Source: Scylla paramamosain (taxonomy: Eukaryota; Arthropoda; Malacostraca; Decapoda; Portunidae). Taken from it: a stretch of 64,000 bases of DNA. The stretch covers positions 8,421,539 to 8,485,538 of the forward strand of contig NC_087190.1 in assembly GCF_035594125.1 (NCBI RefSeq). The letters are read 5' to 3'. Position numbers and translations under genes: made by a program. The notes beneath the pieces were generated by a model. The model was not told where the DNA came from. It made no database searches and saw only the letters and a program-made list of their open reading frames with translations. Positions 26,468 to 37,721 of the stretch are shown here, piece after piece (positions within the stretch are counted from its first letter, which is position 1; each line of letters begins with the position of its first letter).

Positions 26468-26919
26468 CATGCAAATCCTCCCATATAAAGAAATTAAAGA
26501 CCTTACCAGAAATCTGTCTTTTGAGTGTTTTTCAGCATGTTAGGCACCAAAACGATAAATAATAAGGAACTCACTCTATGTGGGAATCCAAAACAAAATT
26601 AATGAAAACGTGTCTTCTCAGTGTTTTACGTAGAAAAACGCTAAAACTGATACAAACCAATCAATATCAAGAAGCAGAAAAACATTACCAAAAATGTATA
26701 TTTTGAGTGTTTTTGAGCTTGTTACCTACAAAAAAACGCGAAAATGGATACAAAGCACTGTATATTGGGAAAGAAAGGGACATTGCGAGAAAAGTGTATA
26801 ATGAATGTATTATAGTTCAAAAAAACCACAAGGCAAAAAACGCAAAAACTCGTGTATATGCTGAAACTCATGAATAACACTCTTAATTGAGAAACAGAGC
26901 AACCTTACTAAATGCGTGT
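26468..26919 (-). repeat. Inverted island inside the HOR array, copy 1
   Basis: About 452 bp of HOR sequence in reverse orientation, covering the segments from CATATAGGAGGC back to TTCTCAATTAAGAG. Recognisable reversed pieces are CCTTACCAGAAATCTGTC, GGCACCAAAACGATAAATAA and AATTGAGAAACAGAG. The left junction falls in CATGC after AAAAAGA, and the right junction falls before TCAAAAACACTAAAAGG. The same island recurs at 46433-46910. Confidence 0.85.
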
Positions 26920-28357
26920 CAAAAACACTAAAAGGGAAGTTTTTCGTAAAAGTTGGTTTTATTCCTATGTAATGTGATTGGAATGCTTTTTAGTGCTTTA
27001 TTGCCTAACACGCTCAAAAACACTCAAAGACACTTTTCTGGTAATGTCATTTTTTTTCCCACATAAAGCTAGTTTTGCATGGAATTTATTGTTTTGGTAA
27101 CTAAGAATGTAAAAAAAAACACTCAAAATACACGCATTTTGTCCTGGTTGTTCTGTTTCTTGATTAAGAGTGTTATTCATGAGTTTCAGTATTTTGGTAT
27201 CTTAGAAACTTCTCCATACAGTCGAGTTTTACCGTTTTTTGCCTTGTGATTCTGGTGAAACTATAAAACACTCATTATACACGTTTCTAGTAAGTCCTTT
27301 TTTTCCTTATATAGAGTGCTTTGGATCCATTTTTGCGTTTTTTTTTATGTAACAAGATCAAAAACACATAAAATATACTTTTTTGGTAATGTTATTCTAT
27401 TTCTTCATATTGGTTGGTTTGCATCCGTTTTAAAATTTTTTTCTACGTAAATCTTTTAAAAGACACGTTTCCAGTAATTTTGTTTTGGATTTCCATATAG
27501 AGTGACTTTCATATTATTTATCGTTTTGGTGCCTAACATGCTTTTTGGTGCCCTTTGCTTCCAAATATAGAGTGCTTTCCATCCATTTTCGCGTTTTTTG
27601 TAGGTAACAATTTAAAAAACACTCAAAATATATCTTTTTGGTAATGTTATTCTATTTCTTCATTTTTTGTTGGTTTGCATCCGTTTTAGCGTTTTCTACG
27701 CAAAACACCGAAAAGACACGTTTTCAGTAATTTTGTTTTGGATTCCCATATAAATTGACTTCCTTGGGTTTTATCGTGTTGGTTCCTAACATGCTGAAAA
27801 ACACTAATAAAACAGTTTTCTGACAAAGACGTTTAATTTCCCCATGTAGGTGCCTTTGCATGCAATTTAGGGGTTTGGTAAATAACAGTCTGAAAAAAAA
27901 GCTAAATTTAACTTTTTTGATAATATTCTTATTTCAACTTTGCCCGAATTTTGGCACCTCGTTACCTGTGAAGATAAATAAGAATGAAAAAAAAAATATC
28001 GTATTTTTTTTTTTTTTTCTCAATAAAGAGTGTAATTTGTGGCTTTTAGCTTTTTCTTTCTTAATGAACTTAAAAACACTCATAATACACGTTTCTCGTA
28101 ATGTTCTTTCGTTTCCCAAAAATAGGGTTCTTTGTATGTATTTAAGCGTTTTTATTGGTAACATGATAAAAAACACTCAAAATATATTTTTTTGGTAATG
28201 TTATTCTGTTTCACCATAAAGTGTATTTTCCATGCATTTTAGTGTTTTGGTATATAAGGAGCTCAAATACACTTAAAGGCAAGTTCTTGTTAAAAATTGG
28301 TTTTATTCCAATGTAATGTGATTGCCCTGCTTTTTAGTGCTTTATTGCCTAACACGC
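26920..28357 (+). repeat. HOR array with a rearranged unit
   Basis: Plus-orientation HOR segments resume after the inverted island. At about 27540, CCTAACATGC is followed directly by TTTTTGGTGCCC and the CAAATATAGAGTGC segment, so the array steps back and repeats about four segments. The next landmark (GTTACCTGTGAAG) is at 27961, 1924 bp after 26037. The array ends abruptly at AACACGC|TTTGGAAG, about 28358. Confidence 0.8.
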
Positions 28358-30544
28358 TTTGGAAGTTTGTAAATTTATAATGTTCCAAAACGATAAAATA
28401 TGCAAAATTCCTTTCCTGCAGATATATAAAAACATTACCAAAAAGGAGCATTTTGGGCGATTTTTCAGCTTGTTATGTACAAAAGCGTCAAAATGCAAAT
28501 AAACTACCCTATATAAGAAAACGAAAAGACATTAGGAGAAACCAGTATTATGATTTTTTTTTTTTAGCTTATTAGGTACCGAAACGATAAAACGCACGAT
28601 TTGCCTTCTGTATGGAGGAAACGTGCATTTTAAGTGTATTTAGCTTTGTTAGGTATCAAAACGCCAAAATGCATGCAAAGCACCCGATATGGGGAAAATA
28701 AACGACATTTCTAGAAACATGTCTTTTGAGAGTTTATGAGTGTGTTAGGCACAAAAAGCTCTTAAAAAGCATGGAAAGTGTCGTAAATGGGAAAACATTA
28801 AGTGTTTTCAGGTACTTACATACCAAACCGCTAAAACGGTTGCAAAACACTCTTTATGGAGAAACTCAACAGCTTTACCAAAAACATGCATTTTGAGAGG
28901 TTTTGCGCCTGTTACGTATAAAAACGATAAAATACATGCAAATAACTCTAAAAGAGGAAAAGAAAACATTAAAAGAAACGTATATTTTGAGTGGTATTGA
29001 GCTTCATAGGTACCAGAACACTAAAACGTATGAATAATACTCTATATGGAGAAACGGAACAAGATTAACCAACCATTGTGTTTTAAGGCTTTTTTCACGT
29101 TATTAGGTACCGCAACGCGAAAATGCATGCAAAGCATACTATATGGGGAAAGGAAACATTTCCAGAAACATGTCCTTTCACTGTTTATGAGCATGTTAGG
29201 TGCCAAGAAGCTAAAAACCATGGAAAGCACCATATAGGAGAAAACAAAAGATTACAAAAACTTTTAATTTCAGTGCTTATGAGCTACTTACATACAAAAA
29301 CACTTAAACGCATCCAAAACGCCTTGAAAAAACTGAATAACATTACAAAAAAAGCGTGTATTTTCAATGTTTTGAGCTTGTTACGCAAAAAAAAAAAATA
29401 ACCAACGACATTATGAGAAACTTATATAAAGAGCGTTTTTGAGCTTCTCAGGTACCAAAACGCGAAAATACATAAATAATACTCTCTTTAGAGAAACACA
29501 ACAATATTAGATACCAAAACGCTAAAAACCAACGAAAGCTCCCTATTTGGAAAAGCAAAACATTACCAAAAGCGTGTCTGAGAGTTTTTACAGCTACTTA
29601 CGTACCAAAACGCTAAACTGCATGCAAAGCACATTTTATGGAGAAACAGAATAACATTACCAGAAACGTGCATTTTGAGTTTTTTTTTTTTATCTTACGT
29701 ATAAAAAAAAGCAAAAATGCATGCAAAACATCCTAAATGGCGATACGAAAAGAAATAAAAAGACACTTCATTTATCAGTGTTTTTGAGATTCTTAGGTAG
29801 CAAAATGCAGAAACGCATGTATAACATTATATATGAAGAAACAGAAGAACATTACCGAAAACGTATATTTTGAGTGTTTTTTCACATTGTTACGTAACAA
29901 AAACGCCAAAATGCATGGAAATCACCCAATATGAATAAAATAAAGGACATTACGAGAAAGATGCCATTAGTGTTTTTGAGCGTCTTAGGTACCAAACACG
30001 AAAACTATTTAGTACCACTGTATATGGAGAAACATAACATTACCAAAAACTTTTATTTTGTATTTTTCACAATTTTATGTACCAAAACGTCAAAATGACT
30101 CCAGAGCACCATCTATGGGGAGATGAAACGATATTTCCAGAAACATGTCTTTTGAGTGTCGATTGTTGTTGTTAGGTACCAAAGTTATAAAAAGCATGGA
30201 AAGCTACCTATATGAAAGAACAAGTCAACCAAAAATTTATCTTTTGGGTATTTTCAGCTACTTACGTACCATAACGCTGAGCTGTATGCAAAACACCCTT
30301 CATTACCATAAACAATTTTTTTTCTTTTTACATATAAAAAGAAACATAAATGCATGCAAAATACTTTGCATGAAGAAACGAAAAGACGTTAGAAGAAACT
30401 TTTATAATAAGTGTTTTTTTTTTTTTATTTCTTAGGTACCAAGACCTATTTGACGCATTGAAGAACAGTCTATATGGATAAAAGAACAAGATTACCAAAA
30501 ATGTGCTTTTTGAGTGGTTTTCACATTGTTAGGTACGAAAAAAC
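28358..30544 (-). repeat. Minus-orientation satellite block, copy 2 of 2
   Basis: Parallel to 4029-6210 over its whole length and joined at the right to a HOR array at the same point (CTCTATAAAGAGTGTTATT). Its left junction cuts a HOR unit in the middle of a segment, unlike copy 1, which continues into older minus-orientation satellite. This marks the left edge of the second macro-repeat. No gene is seen. Confidence 0.85.
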
Positions 30545-33500
30545 TCTATAAAGAGTGTTATTTGTGGGTTTTAGCTTTCTCATACTTAACGAATACACGT
30601 TTCTCGTAACGTCCTTCCATTTTCCAAACATAAGATTCTTTCCATGTATTTTAGCTTTTATTATAGGTAACATGATGAAAAACACTCAAAATACATGTTT
30701 TTTTGGTATTATTATTCTGTTTCTCCATAAAGGGTGTTTTGCATGCGTTTTAGCATTTTGGTATGTAAGGAGCTCAAAAACACTTAAAGGCAAGTTCTTG
30801 GTAAAAGTTCGTTTTATTCCCATGTAATGTGATTCCCGTGCTTTTTACTGCTTTATTGCCTATCACGCTCAAAAACTTTTTGGTAATGTCATTTTTTCCC
30901 ACATAAAGCTAGTTTCGCATGCATTTTGTGGTTTTAGTAACTAAGAATGTGAAAAGCACTCAAAATACACGCATTTGGTAAAGTTGTTCTGTATTTTTAA
31001 TTAAGAGTGCTATTCCTGAGTTTCAGCATTTTGGTATCTAAGAAAATTCTTTATATACACGAGTTTTTGCGCTTTTTGCCTTGTGGTTCTTGTGAAACTA
31101 TAAAACACTCATTATACACATTTCTCGTAATGTCCTTTTGTATCCAAATATAGAGTGCTTTCCTTCCATTTTCGCATTTTTTTAAGGTAAGAAGCTCAAA
31201 AACATTAAAAATATACCTTTTTGGTAATATTATTCTGTTTCTTCATATTCGTTGGTTTGCATCCTGTGTACCGTTTTTCTACGTAAAACACTTAAAAGAC
31301 TTTTTTTCAGTAATTTTGTGATGGATTCCCATTTTGAGTGACTTCCATATTATTTATCGTTTTGGTGCCTAACATACTAAAAAACACTCAAAAGACAGGT
31401 TTCTGGTAAAATCGTTTAATTTCCCAATATAGGAGGCTTTGGATGCACTTTAGGGTTTGGTACATAACAGTCAAAAAAAAAGATAAAATTAACTTTTTTT
31501 TCATAATGTTCTTTTTTCATATAATTTCCCTGAATTTTTCCAGAATTTTGGCATTTCGGTACCTATGAAGATGAATAACAAAAAAAAAAAAAAATTCCTA
31601 TTTTTTTATTTATTTTTTCTTTCTCTATAAAGAGTGTTATTTGTGGATTTTAGCTTTTTTGGTACTTAAGGAACTTAAAAACACTCATTATACACGTTTC
31701 TCGAAATGTTCTTTCGTTTCTCAAACATAAGGTTCTTTGCATGTACTTAAGCGCTTTTATAGGTAACATGATCAAAAACACTCAAAATACATGTTTTTGT
31801 TAATGTTATGATGTTTCTCCATATAGGGTGTTTTGCATGCTTTTTTTTAGCGTTTTGGTATATAAGGAGCTCAAAAACACTTAAAGGGAAGTTTTTGCTA
31901 AAAGTTGGTTTTATTCCTATGTAATGTGATTGCTCTGCTTTTTATTGCTTTATTGCCTATCATGCTAAAAAAAAAAAAACACTTAAAAGACACTTTTCTG
32001 GTATGTCATTTTTTTTTCCCAGATAAAGCTACTTTCACATGGAATTTGGGGTTTTGGTAACTAAGAATGTGAAAAACATTCAAAATACACGCATTTGGTA
32101 AGGTTGTTCTGTTTCTCAATTAAGAGTGTTATTCAGGAGTTTCAGCATTTTGGTATCTAAGAAACTTCTCCATATATACGAGTTTTTTTGCGTTTTTTGC
32201 CTTGTGGTTCTTCAGAATATATAAAACACTCATTATACACATTTCTCGTAATGTCCTTTTGTTAAACAATATAGAAAGCTTTGCATCTATTTTCACGTTT
32301 TTTGTAAGTAAAGAGCTCAAAAACACTCAAAAATGTACCTTTTTGGTAATGTTATTCTATTTCTTCATATTGGTTGGTTTGCATCCGTTTTAGCGTTTTC
32401 TACGTAAAACACGGAAAAGACACGTTTTCAGTAATTTTCTTTTGGAGTCCCAAATAGAATGACTTCCATATTATTTATTGTTTTGGTGACTAACATGCTG
32501 AAAAACACTCACAACACAGGTATCTCGTAAACTCGTTTAATTTCCTCATATAGTTAGCTTTGCATGTACTTTAGGGTTTGGTACATAACAGTCCGAAAAA
32601 AAAGCTGAAATTAACTTTTTTGATAATGTTCTTTTTTCACATAATTTCCCTGAATTTTGCCAGAATTTTAGCATCTCGGTACCTATGAAGAAGAATAACA
32701 AAAAAAAAAAAAAAATCCTATTTTTTATTTGATTATTTATTTTATTTTTTCTCTCTCTATAAAGAGGTTTTAGCACGAGTTTTTTTTTTTCGTTTTTTGC
32801 CTTGTGGTTCTTTTGAACTATAAAACATTCATTATACACTTTTCTCGCAATGTCTCTTTCTTTCCCAATATAGAGTGCTTTGCACCAATTTTCGCGTTTT
32901 TTTGTAGGTAACAAGCTCAAAAACACTCAAAATATAACTTTTTGGTAATGTTTTTCTACTTGATATTGGTTGGTTTGCATCCGTTTTAGCGTTTTTCTAC
33001 GTAAAACACTGAGAAGAAACGTTTTCAGTAATTTTGTTTTGGTTTGCCATATAGAGTGAGTTCCTTATTATTTATTGTTTTGGTGCCTAACATGCTGAAA
33101 ACACTCAAAACACAGATTTCTGGTAAGGTCGTTTAATTTCCTCATATGGGAGGCTTTGCATGCACTTTAGTGTTTGGTATATAACAGTCCGAAAAAAAAA
33201 AAAATATCAATCTTTTTGAAAATATTCTCTTATCATATAATTGCCCTAATTTTTCCCAGAATTTTGGCCTCTCGGTACCTATGAAGGAGAATAAAAAAAA
33301 TAATTAAATAAATCCTTTTATTTATTTATTTATTTTTTATTTTTTTCTAAATAACGAGTGTTATTTGTGGGTTTTAGCTTTTTGATAGTTAAAGAACTCA
33401 AAAACACTCATAATACACGTTTCTCGTAATGTCTTTACGTTTCCTTAACATAAGGTTATTATTATTATTATAGATAATATGATCAAAAACACTCAAAATA

Positions 33501-33591
33501 CGTTTTTGGTAATGTTATTCTGTCTCTGCATGAAGTTTGTTTTCCATGCGTTTTAGCGGTTTGGTATGTAAGGAGCTCAAAAACACATATT
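30545..33591 (+). repeat. Higher-order-repeat satellite array, third segment
   Basis: HOR landmarks start at 31558, 32678 and 33274. The last spacing is only 596 bp because about five segments are missing: at about 32774 AAGAGGTTTTAG jumps straight to CACGAGTTTTT and the GCCTTGTGG segment. A TTA-type microsatellite has grown at about 33457-33473 in place of the usual GCATGTATTTAAGCG. No gene is seen. Confidence 0.86.
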
Positions 33592-35592
33592 GGCAAGTTC
33601 TTGGTAAAAGTTGGTTTTATTCCCATGTAATGTCATTGCCCTGCTTTTTAGTACTTCATTGCCTAACACGCTCAAAAACAATTAAAAGACACTTCTGGTA
33701 ATGTCATTTTTTTCCCTCATAAAGCTACTTTCGCATGCTATTTTGGGTATTGCTAAATAGGAATATGAAAAACACTCTAAATACAGGCATTTGCTAAGGT
33801 TGTTCTGTTTCTCAATTAAGATTGTTATTCATGAGTTTCAGCATTTTGGTATCTAAGAAACTTCTTTATATACACGAGTTTTTGCGTTTTTCTACGTAAA
33901 ACACTTAGAAGATACATTTTCAGTAATTTTGTTTTGGAATCCCATATAGAGTGAGTTCCTTATTATTTATCGTTTTGGTGCCTAACATGCTGAAAAACAC
34001 ACAAAAGACAGATTTCTGGTAAGGTCGTTTAATTTCCTCATATAGGAGGCTTTGCATGCACTTTAGGGTTTGGTACATAACAGTCCGAAAAAAAGCAATA
34101 ATCAACTTTTTTGATAATATTCTCTTATCATATAATTGCCTTGAATTTCGGGCATTTCGGTACCTATGAAGATGAATAACAAAAAAAAAAATCTTATTTT
34201 TTTATTTTTTTATTTATTTATTTTTCTAAATAAAGAGTGGGTTTTAGGTTTTTGGTACTTAACAAACTTAAAACCACTCATAATATACGTTTCTCGTAAT
34301 GTCCTTTTCTTTCCCAAACATAAGGTTCTTTTCATGTATTTAAGCGTTTTTATAGATAACATGATCAAAAACACTCAAAATACATGTTTTTGGTAATTTT
34401 ATTTTGTTTTTTCATAAAGTTTGTTTTACATGCGTTTTAGCGGTTTAGTATATAAGGAGCTCAAAAACACTTAAAGGCAAGTTCTTGATAAAAATTTGGT
34501 TTATTCAAATGTAATGTGATTGCCCTGCTTTTTAGTGCTTTATTGCCTATCAGGCTCAAAAACACTCAAAAGACATTTTTCTGGTAATGTCAATTTTTCT
34601 CACATAAAGCTGGTTTCGCATGCAATTTTGGATTTTGATAACCAAGAATGTGAAAAGCTCTCAAAATACACGCATTTAGTAAGGTTGTTCTGTTTCTAAA
34701 TTAGGAATGTTATTCATGAGTTTCAGCATTTTGGTATCTAGGAAACTTCTATATATCGACAAGTTTTTGCGTTTTTTGCCTTTTGGTTCTTTTGAACTAT
34801 AAAACACTCATTATACACTTTTCTTGTAATGTCCTTTTATTTCCTAATATAGAGTACTTTGCATCAATTTTCGTGTTTTTTGTAGGTAACAAGCTCAAAA
34901 ACACTCAAAATATACCTTTTTGGTAATGTTTTTCTATTTTTTTTATATTGGTTGGTTTGCATCCATTTTTGCGTTTTTCTACGTAAAACACTGAGAAGAC
35001 ACGTTTTCAGTAGTTTTGTTTTAGATTCCCATATAGAGTAAGTTCCTTATTTATTTATCGTTTTGGTGCCTAACATTCTGAAAAACACTCAAAAGATAGG
35101 TTTCTTTTAAGGTCGTGTAATTTCCTCATATAGGAGGCTTTGCATGCACTTTAGGGTTTGGTATATAACAGTCCGAAAAAAAGCTAAAATTAACTTTTTT
35201 GATAATTTTCTTTTATCATATAATAGCCCGGAATTTTCCCAGAATTTTAGCATCTCGGTACTTATGAAGATGAATAACAAAAAAAAAGAAAGAAATAAAT
35301 CGTATTTTTTATATTTTTTTATTATTTATTTTTCTAAATAAAGAGTGTTATTTGTGGGTTTTAGCTTTTTGGTACTTGAGGAACTAAAAAACACTTATAA
35401 TACATATTTCTCGTAATGTCCTTTCGTTTCCCAAATATAAGGTTCTTTGTATGTATTTAAGCGTTTTTATAGATAACATGATCAAAAACACTCAAAATAC
35501 ATGTTTTTGGTAATGTTATTCTGTTTGTCCATAAAAGGTGTTTTGCATGCGTTTTAGCGTTTTGGTATGTAATGAGCTCAAAAACACCTAAA
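33592..35592 (+). repeat. 2001-bp duplicated block, copy 1
   Basis: The sequence repeats at 35593-37593 with a constant offset of 2001 bp. Landmarks 34159 and 35257 recur at 36160 and 37258. In the lines compared by eye the only difference seen was C at 35521 versus T at 37522. The block equals about two HOR units, one of which is short (885-903 bp) because two segments are deleted at about 33883 (GAGTTTTTGCG joined to TTTTTCTACG). The deletion is present in both copies. Confidence 0.93.
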
Positions 35593-37593
35593 GGCAAGTT
35601 CTTGGTAAAAGTTGGTTTTATTCCCATGTAATGTCATTGCCCTGCTTTTTAGTACTTCATTGCCTAACACGCTCAAAAACAATTAAAAGACACTTCTGGT
35701 AATGTCATTTTTTTCCCTCATAAAGCTACTTTCGCATGCTATTTTGGGTATTGCTAAATAGGAATATGAAAAACACTCTAAATACAGGCATTTGCTAAGG
35801 TTGTTCTGTTTCTCAATTAAGATTGTTATTCATGAGTTTCAGCATTTTGGTATCTAAGAAACTTCTTTATATACACGAGTTTTTGCGTTTTTCTACGTAA
35901 AACACTTAGAAGATACATTTTCAGTAATTTTGTTTTGGAATCCCATATAGAGTGAGTTCCTTATTATTTATCGTTTTGGTGCCTAACATGCTGAAAAACA
36001 CACAAAAGACAGATTTCTGGTAAGGTCGTTTAATTTCCTCATATAGGAGGCTTTGCATGCACTTTAGGGTTTGGTACATAACAGTCCGAAAAAAAGCAAT
36101 AATCAACTTTTTTGATAATATTCTCTTATCATATAATTGCCTTGAATTTCGGGCATTTCGGTACCTATGAAGATGAATAACAAAAAAAAAAATCTTATTT
36201 TTTTATTTTTTTATTTATTTATTTTTCTAAATAAAGAGTGGGTTTTAGGTTTTTGGTACTTAACAAACTTAAAACCACTCATAATATACGTTTCTCGTAA
36301 TGTCCTTTTCTTTCCCAAACATAAGGTTCTTTTCATGTATTTAAGCGTTTTTATAGATAACATGATCAAAAACACTCAAAATACATGTTTTTGGTAATTT
36401 TATTTTGTTTTTTCATAAAGTTTGTTTTACATGCGTTTTAGCGGTTTAGTATATAAGGAGCTCAAAAACACTTAAAGGCAAGTTCTTGATAAAAATTTGG
36501 TTTATTCAAATGTAATGTGATTGCCCTGCTTTTTAGTGCTTTATTGCCTATCAGGCTCAAAAACACTCAAAAGACATTTTTCTGGTAATGTCAATTTTTC
36601 TCACATAAAGCTGGTTTCGCATGCAATTTTGGATTTTGATAACCAAGAATGTGAAAAGCTCTCAAAATACACGCATTTAGTAAGGTTGTTCTGTTTCTAA
36701 ATTAGGAATGTTATTCATGAGTTTCAGCATTTTGGTATCTAGGAAACTTCTATATATCGACAAGTTTTTGCGTTTTTTGCCTTTTGGTTCTTTTGAACTA
36801 TAAAACACTCATTATACACTTTTCTTGTAATGTCCTTTTATTTCCTAATATAGAGTACTTTGCATCAATTTTCGTGTTTTTTGTAGGTAACAAGCTCAAA
36901 AACACTCAAAATATACCTTTTTGGTAATGTTTTTCTATTTTTTTTATATTGGTTGGTTTGCATCCATTTTTGCGTTTTTCTACGTAAAACACTGAGAAGA
37001 CACGTTTTCAGTAGTTTTGTTTTAGATTCCCATATAGAGTAAGTTCCTTATTTATTTATCGTTTTGGTGCCTAACATTCTGAAAAACACTCAAAAGATAG
37101 GTTTCTTTTAAGGTCGTGTAATTTCCTCATATAGGAGGCTTTGCATGCACTTTAGGGTTTGGTATATAACAGTCCGAAAAAAAGCTAAAATTAACTTTTT
37201 TGATAATTTTCTTTTATCATATAATAGCCCGGAATTTTCCCAGAATTTTAGCATCTCGGTACTTATGAAGATGAATAACAAAAAAAAAGAAAGAAATAAA
37301 TCGTATTTTTTATATTTTTTTATTATTTATTTTTCTAAATAAAGAGTGTTATTTGTGGGTTTTAGCTTTTTGGTACTTGAGGAACTAAAAAACACTTATA
37401 ATACATATTTCTCGTAATGTCCTTTCGTTTCCCAAATATAAGGTTCTTTGTATGTATTTAAGCGTTTTTATAGATAACATGATCAAAAACACTCAAAATA
37501 CATGTTTTTGGTAATGTTATTTTGTTTGTCCATAAAAGGTGTTTTGCATGCGTTTTAGCGTTTTGGTATGTAATGAGCTCAAAAACACCTAAA
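35593..37593 (+). repeat. 2001-bp duplicated block, copy 2
   Basis: Direct tandem copy of 33592-35592. The join lies in a ~30-bp stretch beginning GGCAAGTTCTTGGTAAAAG that occurs at 33592, 35593 and 37594, so the exact crossover point cannot be placed within it. Beyond 37594 the sequence diverges again (TTCAAATGTAATGTG instead of TTCCCATGTAATGTC). Confidence 0.93.
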
Positions 37594-37700
37594 GGCAAGT
37601 TCTTGGTAAAAGTTGGTTTTATTCAAATGTAATGTGATTGCCCTGCTTTTTAGTGGTTTATTGCCTAAGACGCTAAAAAACACTTGAAAGACATTTTAAT

Positions 37701-37721
37701 AATATTATTTATAATAATATT
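37701..37721. repeat. AT-only inverted repeat inserted in a HOR unit
   Basis: Arms AATATTATT (37701-37709) and AATAATATT (37713-37721) with a TAT loop. A further CTAATATTATTTT follows. The paralogous place near 19985 has only TTTTCTGGTAATATTATTTT, so the extra AATATTATT/AATAATATT material is a local insertion. Confidence 0.8.

Noticed and set aside
33457..33473. TTA-type microsatellite as a separate element.
   Set aside because: Too short, and explained by slippage in the ATTTAAGCG region of a HOR unit; noted only within the array entry.
33920..34396. Identical predicted peptides here and at 35921-36397, suggesting a duplicated gene.
   Set aside because: The identity comes from the 2001-bp DNA duplication. 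The peptides are satellite translations with long Lys/Phe runs.
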